A DNA stretch of 64,000 nucleotides from assembly GCF_900102495.1 (NCBI RefSeq), contig NZ_FMVQ01000006.1, positions 109,501-173,500 on the forward strand, given 5' to 3'. The notes beneath the pieces are model-generated. The model searched no databases, was not told the origin of the DNA, and saw nothing but the letters and a program-made list of their open reading frames with translations. The first letter of the stretch is position 1, and each line of letters opens with the position of its first letter. The position numbers were made by a program, and so were the translations under genes. This document shows positions 57,400 through 64,000 of this stretch, in pieces. Source of the stretch: Nitrosospira sp. Nl5 (GTDB lineage Bacteria; Pseudomonadota; Gammaproteobacteria; Burkholderiales; Nitrosomonadaceae).

Positions 57400-59493
57400 T
57401 CAATGCACATGGTCCCCCGGGGGTGGCAGTATCTCCTTTTCCCGGTTGAGCTGGGCGACCTGCTGCATCAGCATCTCGGTATCGCGCCAGCCGGGGCCAT
57501 CGGCGTCCGGAATCCAGCGCGCGCGCAGATAGCCGAAGCGGTCGACCAGGAACTCCATATGGTCGGGCAGCGTGCCCTCACCCAGCAGATCGGGCTTGTT
57601 GAGCGTGCGGCGGAACAAGGTATAGCTTTGCACAATCCCGGCGGCTCCCTGCGTGATCACCGGGAAAGGCACGTCGGCGGCAATGGCTGCCAGCTCCTGC
57701 GGGGCCAGATCATCCTCCGGCACCGCCAGCAACACCGTATTGGCGGCCTGCAGCGCCGGGGAGAGCCGGCTTAGCGCCTCCAGCCGCTCCCGCGACTGCG
57801 GCCACGAGAACAGCACCAGCAGCACATTCTTCTGCCCGCGGAAATCCTTCAGGGTGCCGCTTGCGCCGTCGCTGGCGGAATAGGAGAAATTGGGCGGGCC
57901 CATGGCCGGCTGGGGCTGATTGGGGACCACCCTGGGACTCATCAGGCGCGCCTGGTAGCCGCGGGACATGGCATGCAGGAAGTTCACCACGTCCCAGCGA
58001 TCCTCTTCCGAGAGCTTGTCGGCAAAGGTGGGCATGCCGGTATCGGGAATGCCGTAGGTCAGCCAATGAAAGAAATCCCCCGCAGTATGCTTGGCGGTGT
58101 GGGGCTCGGTGAGCATGTCCACCGGCGGCTTGGCGAAGCTCTTGGCCAATACGCCGTTGCCCTTGCCCTGGAGCCCATGGCAAGCCACGCAGTTCTCGGC
58201 GAACAGGGCCGAGCCGTTGGCGATGGAAATGGTATCGAACGGCACCGGGGTGCGGCGGTAGGTCTCCGGGTAGGCGTCGATGGCCAGGGGCGGCAGTCCC
58301 ACCGCCAGGGCCAGCAGCGCCAGCACCGCCGGGATGCCCAGGCGGCGCTTTTTGTCCCATTGGCGCACCCGCCCCAGGGCGACGGCGCCGGTCGACAGGA
58401 CCAGCAGGGCGACGCCCAGCCAGACGCGGATCATCACGCTCGGCTCGCCCCAGGTGGCGGCCAGGGAGAAGCGGAAGGAATACGGCCAGTTCTGGATGAT
58501 GGCATGCTTGGCCGGGACGGTGTTGGCCACGATGGTCGCCAGCAGCACGATCCCCAGCGCGAGCACGAATTCGAAGCTGACCCATTTCCTGAGCTTGGCG
58601 CCGGCCGCCGCGCCATTATCCGAAGCCGTGTCCGGGGCGGGCATGCCAAGCAGCGGCAGCCAGGTGGAACGGGCGCGCGCGGCAATGATGAGCACCACGC
58701 CCAGCAGGGCGATTTTGGCGTTGAGCAGCCAGCCGTATTCGGTAGCAACCAATGCGCCATAGCTGGTATCGACCATGCGGTCGGTAATGATGATGCCGGT
58801 TGCGATCACGGCCAGCATGACCGGCAAGGCCATGACGGAGAAGCGCCGGAGCGCCTGGGCGCCGGCCTGGACCGCTTCTTCGCGCGACTGGAACAGTTCG
58901 TGGATGCGGGCGATGGCGCCGGTCTGGATGCCGGGATGGGGCGCGCGCGCAGTGGGCTGGGTGCAGGCGAAACAGACGACGAGGAAGGCCGGCAGGGCAC
59001 CGAACCAGACGCTGGCCAGGATGATGTGCAGGGCGTACGGCAGGACCGATAGCAAGGACAGTTCTTCGGCGGCGGAATGGCTCGCGAGGGAGCCGACCGC
59101 CAGGGTGAGGGTGGCGACACTGGCGCACAAGACGTAGCGCCAGCGCGCTGCCGGTGCGCGGCGGATGTAGAGGGCGATGGCGGTGACCAGGACCGCCAGC
59201 ACGGCGCGCCCCACCCAGATGTGGCCCATGCGGGTGTTCTGGATGAGCGCGAGCCAGGCCTGCGGGCGCCAGGCATTATCGTCCACCCCGGTGGCCTGGG
59301 CGGTGGTGGTGGCGAGGATGCCCAGCAACCCCGCCAGCAGGAGGAAGCCCAGCCACGGCAAGGCGCGCTGCAGGCGCGCAACCCACGGGGAGTGAAACGA
59401 TCCGGCAATGGCAAGGAAGACGCAACTGCCGACCAGGATCATGTTGGACGCAAGCTGTAACCAGCGAAGGAGCGTCGCGATGACCTCGATCAT
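57400..59493 (-). CDS. copD: CopD-cytochrome c-thioredoxin-like fusion protein of the amo cluster
   Basis: Fused membrane protein of 697 residues. The first 400 residues hold about ten membrane helices of the CopD type (LRWLQLASNMILVGSCVFLAIAG, then LASVWFGALPAF and so on). A cytochrome c domain follows with CVACHG (Cys 435, His 439) and Met ligand candidate in DTGMPTF. From about residue 530 a redoxin-like domain begins, without a CXXC. CopD proteins import copper into the cytosol with CopC. In betaproteobacterial amo clusters copC and copD follow amoD. The cytochrome plus redoxin tail suggests that copper may be handled with electron transfer. Confidence 0.88.
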   Translation of the reverse strand: MIEVIATLLRWLQLASNMILVGSCVFLAIAGSFHSPWVARLQRALPWLGFLLLAGLLGILATTTAQATGVDDNAWRPQAWLALIQNTRMGHIWVGRAVLAVLVTAIALYIRRAPAARWRYVLCASVATLTLAVGSLASHSAAEELSLLSVLPYALHIILASVWFGALPAFLVVCFACTQPTARAPHPGIQTGAIARIHELFQSREEAVQAGAQALRRFSVMALPVMLAVIATGIIITDRMVDTSYGALVATEYGWLLNAKIALLGVVLIIAARARSTWLPLLGMPAPDTASDNGAAAGAKLRKWVSFEFVLALGIVLLATIVANTVPAKHAIIQNWPYSFRFSLAATWGEPSVMIRVWLGVALLVLSTGAVALGRVRQWDKKRRLGIPAVLALLALAVGLPPLAIDAYPETYRRTPVPFDTISIANGSALFAENCVACHGLQGKGNGVLAKSFAKPPVDMLTEPHTAKHTAGDFFHWLTYGIPDTGMPTFADKLSEEDRWDVVNFLHAMSRGYQARLMSPRVVPNQPQPAMGPPNFSYSASDGASGTLKDFRGQKNVLLVLFSWPQSRERLEALSRLSPALQAANTVLLAVPEDDLAPQELAAIAADVPFPVITQGAAGIVQSYTLFRRTLNKPDLLGEGTLPDHMEFLVDRFGYLRARWIPDADGPGWRDTEMLMQQVAQLNREKEILPPPGDHVH

Positions 59494-59608
59494 CCTGAAT
59501 CCGGCAGTAGCGAACTCACCTTATCGGTGAAGGTCAAGTGACGCAAAAGGTCTTTGTGAATCATTGCGCTAAATTAAAAGATGAGCGGTCAACTGCCGGA
59601 TTCAGGAT
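59492..59608. repeat. MITE-like repeat, copy 2, in the copC-copD gap
   Basis: A 117-bp element with perfect 17-bp inverted ends: ATCCTGAATCCGGCAGT (59492-59508) and its complement (59592-59608). It begins in the ATG codon of copD and ends in the TGA of copC, so it fills the intergenic gap. It shares its right 26 bases exactly, and interior blocks approximately, with the copy at 20121-20281. The insertion would make a stem in the copC-copD mRNA. Confidence 0.75.
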
Positions 59609-60015
59609 CACTGTTGTTGCGCTTTGCTCTTTACTGTGAAGTCGTAGGACGAGTCAACCACGTGCCCGTCCACCGATAACACGCGGAACTTGACCGTGTA
59701 CTTGCCGGAAGCCAGTTCCGGCAACGGCAGGACGATGGCTCTGGGGTCGTCGGCGGCAATATGGGGCTTGACGTCGGTGACAGGAGTCTTGTCGGGGCCG
59801 AGAAGGGCCAGCGAGGCGTAGTCCTTTTCGATTTCTTCATTGAACCAGAGCCGCACCTGCCCCGGGGTGACGGTGAGCACCGCGCGCCGCGGGGGCTCTG
59901 CCTTGACCAGCATGGCGTGGGCCAGGGCGGGGGCGCTGGGCAGGAACAGCGCCATGGCCAGGATCAGCGCGCCGCCGCGCATGCGGGCAAAAGCCATTGC
60001 CATCCATAATTTCAT
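59608..60015 (-). CDS. copC: Copper-resistance/uptake protein CopC
   Basis: Small periplasmic copper-binding protein of 135 residues. A signal peptide ends PSAPALAHA; the new N-terminal His (after cleavage before H) and later Asp/His in SVDGHVVDSSYDFTV match the Cu(II) site of CopC proteins with an HA.. N-terminus. The domain is a beta barrel (AEPPRRAVLTVTPGQVRLWFNEEI). ATG 60015 follows an excellent AGGAGG. Longer readings (60042) add an unrelated nine residues. Confidence 0.92.
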   Translation of the reverse strand: MKLWMAMAFARMRGGALILAMALFLPSAPALAHAMLVKAEPPRRAVLTVTPGQVRLWFNEEIEKDYASLALLGPDKTPVTDVKPHIAADDPRAIVLPLPELASGKYTVKFRVLSVDGHVVDSSYDFTVKSKAQQQ

Positions 60016-60087
60016 TCTCACTCCTCCTTCATGACACTGCACCCGAGGGAGCAGGTATATGATTTGACTGTCTTGCCGCAGTATGGT

Positions 60088-60117
60088 TCGAAGCCCCTGA
60101 TCCCGCCGGGGCTTCGA
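60088..60117. other. Intercistronic hairpin between amoD and copC
   Basis: Perfect 10-bp inverted repeat TCGAAGCCCC/GGGGCTTCGA with a 10-base loop, immediately after amoD. No T-run follows on the minus strand. It could stabilise the upstream message or attenuate copCD expression. Confidence 0.65.
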
Positions 60118-60127
60118 CGGCTAGCCT

Positions 60128-60715
60128 TCAGGCGGCGCTGATATCCACGGATTTACGCCGGCCGCGCAGGAAGACCACTGCCCCGATGCCGATCGCGGCG
60201 ACGATGCCGCCGATCAGGAAGGGGGAGACGCCTTTTGGCTCGCCCACCGAGAAGGGGAAGCGCGAGACGTATTCCTCCTGTTTTTCGCGTACGGTGACGA
60301 GGCCGACGAATTTGCCGGGCTGGGCAAAGTCATATTCGAAGTTGATGGACCCGTTGGGGTAGACTTTGGCCGGGATATGCAGGATGGTGATGGCATCCAG
60401 GTTCTCTTCGGCGCCCGCGGGCGCGCCCGTGTCGCGGATGATGCGCACTTCGGTGGTCAGGGGGCGCAGGGCGTCTTCAATGTAGTCGAGCGCCACGACG
60501 GTGCGCCCGGTTGCCGGAATGTCTTCGCAGAATTCTTTTTCCTGGGTGCTTTCCGGCTGGTAGCCGGTAAAGTGCATGGTGTAGGGGCCGATGGTGAGTT
60601 TGCAGACGTCGTCGGCCAGGGAGAGGCCGCCGTGGGCCTGGACCGGCGCGGAAAAGGGCAGGCCGAGGGTGAGCAGTAAACATACGACAGCAGGTTTCAG
60701 AAATGGTGAGGACAT
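60128..60715 (-). CDS. amoD: AmoD (orf5), periplasmic-membrane protein of the ammonia monooxygenase cluster
   Basis: Protein of 195 residues with a signal peptide (to SAPVQAHGG), a periplasmic domain with two conserved Cys (DDVCKLTIG and EKEFCEDIP) and one C-terminal membrane helix (SPFLIGGIVAAIGIGAVVFL). AmoD and its paralogue AmoE (also the PmoD of methanotrophs) are found only in or near amo/pmo clusters. PmoD has been linked to copper. The region of mature residues HGGLSLADDV lines up with AmoE's HGKVALEEDS. The ATG at 60715 is preferred to a TTG at 60721. It lies 116 bp after amoE. Confidence 0.9.
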   Translation of the reverse strand: MSSPFLKPAVVCLLLTLGLPFSAPVQAHGGLSLADDVCKLTIGPYTMHFTGYQPESTQEKEFCEDIPATGRTVVALDYIEDALRPLTTEVRIIRDTGAPAGAEENLDAITILHIPAKVYPNGSINFEYDFAQPGKFVGLVTVREKQEEYVSRFPFSVGEPKGVSPFLIGGIVAAIGIGAVVFLRGRRKSVDISAA

Positions 60716-60831
60716 TATCAAAATCGCCTATATGGGTAGGATGAATCGTGGGTCTGCTCATGCGGCTTGGCGAGCGGACCGGTGTGCCAGTTGTGTGTCA
60801 GTTGCCTGGAGCCGGCGGGATGCGCCGGCAT

Positions 60832-61407
60832 CTAGGTGCGGCGGGATGCGCGCCAGCGCTGGACCCGTTTCGATTTCATGAGCTTGTACGCAAACAGGGT
60901 CAGCAGCAGCAGGCCGATCAAGGGGCCGACCGCGGTGCGGAAGATGTTGGCGTAGTTGATCATCTGTACCCGCAAGGGGTACTGGTAGCGCAAGGGAGGC
61001 TGTCCTTCCGCGGTAATGATGATGGTGTACAGTCCCTGGTCCAGGCTGGTCTCTCCCTTGATCACGCCATCGGGGTGGTAGCTCGGGCGCAGGTAGGTCA
61101 CGGTTTCGTCTTCTGTCTCGCTGGTGCCTCTGATGACCCGCATGCCGATGGGCATGTCCCGCAGCGCCTGGTCTACCAGGTCCACCACCAGGTAGGTGTT
61201 CCCGCCCTTGGGAATGTCGGTGCAGTATTGCGCGCTCGGTTCGAATTGGGGCTGGTAGGCGCTTAAATGCACCATGCTGTCGCCAATGCGGCGCACACAA
61301 CTGTCTTCTTCCAATGCGACCTTTCCATGCGCAGCGGCTGCGCCGGCATACAGTGCCGCAATCAGGATGAGAACCGCGGCGCCTGCCTGTGTCACTTGCC
61401 TAACCAC
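60832..61407 (-). CDS. amoE: AmoE (orf4), paralogue of AmoD
   Basis: Protein of 191 residues of the same design as AmoD: signal peptide ending LYAGAAAAHG, periplasmic part with two Cys (EEDSCVRRIGDSMVHLSAYQPQ and SAQYCTDIPKGGN), membrane helix (VGPLIGLLLLTLFAYKLM) and a basic tail. The two proteins share the HG-x-x-x-L-x-x-D start and the Y-Q-P and C-x-D-I-P motifs, so they arose by duplication. The GTG start at 61407 sits seven bases after GGGAGGA; a frame to 61467 has no such site. It follows the amoB terminator, so it is presumably expressed by read-through or from its own promoter. Confidence 0.88.
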   Translation of the reverse strand: MVRQVTQAGAAVLILIAALYAGAAAAHGKVALEEDSCVRRIGDSMVHLSAYQPQFEPSAQYCTDIPKGGNTYLVVDLVDQALRDMPIGMRVIRGTSETEDETVTYLRPSYHPDGVIKGETSLDQGLYTIIITAEGQPPLRYQYPLRVQMINYANIFRTAVGPLIGLLLLTLFAYKLMKSKRVQRWRASRRT

Positions 61408-61501
61408 GAACGGGTCCTCCCGCTTGGAAACTATGATGATCCACTGTTCAAGCCGCGCCGGTGGCAATACCGGGGCGAAGGTAATCGATTACGCATGCCT
61501 C

Positions 61502-61551
61502 AAAAAAACACCGATCCACCTTTCCGTCTGGCGACGGCGGCGGACCGGTGT
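61502..61551 (-). terminator. Rho-independent terminator after amoB
   Basis: On the minus strand ACACCGGTCC pairs with GGATCGGTGT (one mismatch) around an inner stem CCGTC/GACGG, and seven T's follow. It lies about 55-100 bp beyond the amoB stop and would end most amoCAB transcripts before amoE. Confidence 0.88.
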
Positions 61552-61573
61552 CTTTGCCTTGACTGCCCAGCAG

Positions 61574-61598
61574 CTGTCGGACTTGTGAAGTCCGACAG
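61574..61598. other. Perfect hairpin directly after amoB
   Basis: 11-bp perfect arms CTGTCGGACTT/AAGTCCGACAG with a 3-base loop, starting six bases past the amoB stop codon (reading minus strand). With no T-run it is probably an mRNA 3'-stabilising or processing structure in front of the true terminator. Confidence 0.7.
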
Positions 61599-61603
61599 GT
61601 TGC

Positions 61604-63919
<2,316 letters not shown>

Positions 63920-64000
63920 TTAGGGGACGATCCGGTTGTTCAAGATGACTTTGCTCTGGTTGTTCCAGATGACGTCGGTCAGGTTGGAGTAGCGGGTGAT
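63920..64000 (-). CDS. amoC: Ammonia monooxygenase subunit C, C-terminal end
   Basis: Only the last 26 codons are in the window: ITRYSNLTDVIWNNQSKVIL and NNRIVP, then TAA at 63922-63920. This is the conserved C-terminus of AmoC. The 5' part lies beyond the right edge. AmoC supplies membrane metal-site residues of the enzyme; in this family amoC is usually also present as additional copies elsewhere. Confidence 0.92.
   Translation of the reverse strand: MTRYSNLTDVIWNNQSKVILNNRIVP

Noticed and set aside
57973..59052. 359-codon plus-strand frame and other long frames antisense to copD
   Set aside because: High GC content of copD leaves few stops on the other strand; the product is Gly/Gln/His-rich with no domain.

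Overview
The window is chromosomal DNA from an ammonia-oxidising betaproteobacterium, most likely Nitrosospira or a close relative. The deciding evidence is the minus-strand cluster at the right edge, read from 64000 down to 57400: amoC (3' end only), amoA, amoB, amoE (orf4), amoD (orf5), copC and copD. This is the betaproteobacterial amoCABED-copCD order. Other betaproteobacterial markers are the yciO / M50 protease / trpS / scpA / scpB run, a CNP1-like lipoprotein and a hopanoid-associated epimerase.

Layout. 1-8.9 kb holds a sugar kinase 5' part, ubiE with a DUF971 gene, a SelD-type flavoprotein, a glycine-zipper membrane protein, the glutathione-dependent formaldehyde pathway (frmA, fghA), prfB with its programmed +1 frameshift, and lysS. 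9.0-15.3 kb is a minus-strand copper island: an HMA-SafE fusion, copA, copZ, csoR and then two multihaem cytochromes c. A textbook sigma70 promoter stands before it with a CsoR-type operator exactly in its 17-bp spacer. 15.6-20.1 kb has hpnA, a membrane-anchored MutS-like ATPase and a TolC protein. 20.3-30.5 kb has pcm, thiC behind a TPP riboswitch, uppP, a rhodanese, glnA, a Sel1 lipoprotein, a Na+/H+ antiporter, a LapA-domain protein and pbpG. 30.8-36.4 kb is a signalling operon: a PAS histidine kinase, a single-domain response regulator and a REC-REC-PAS-GAF-GGDEF-EAL protein. 36.9-38.7 kb is an ExbB/ExbD/TonB-like operon. 38.8-47.2 kb has an S9 peptidase, three small exported proteins (one unrecognised, one Gly/Ser/Thr-rich, one CNP1-like), a zinc peptidase, rtcB, an amidohydrolase and tRNA-Ser(CGA). 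47.3-57.4 kb has mltF, a 1-Cys peroxiredoxin, cysG, a PHP phosphoesterase, yciO, an M50 protease, trpS, scpAB and a ParA-like ATPase. 57.4-64 kb is the amo cluster, visibly richer in GC than the rest.

How the genes fit together. The amo cluster makes the copper enzyme that starts energy metabolism, and CopC/CopD and AmoD/AmoE are thought to serve copper supply or assembly. The separate CsoR-controlled island handles copper export and possibly metallation. The multihaem cytochromes, cysG (sirohaem) and glnA fit an organism with many haem proteins that lives on ammonia.

Non-coding elements of note are two copies of a MITE-like repeat (one exactly filling the copC-copD gap), an inverted pair of REP-like sequences, a rho-independent terminator between amoB and amoE, and strong hairpins after amoC and between amoD and copC. 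No CRISPR array, intact insertion sequence or prophage was seen. All calls come from reading the sequence; no database search was run.
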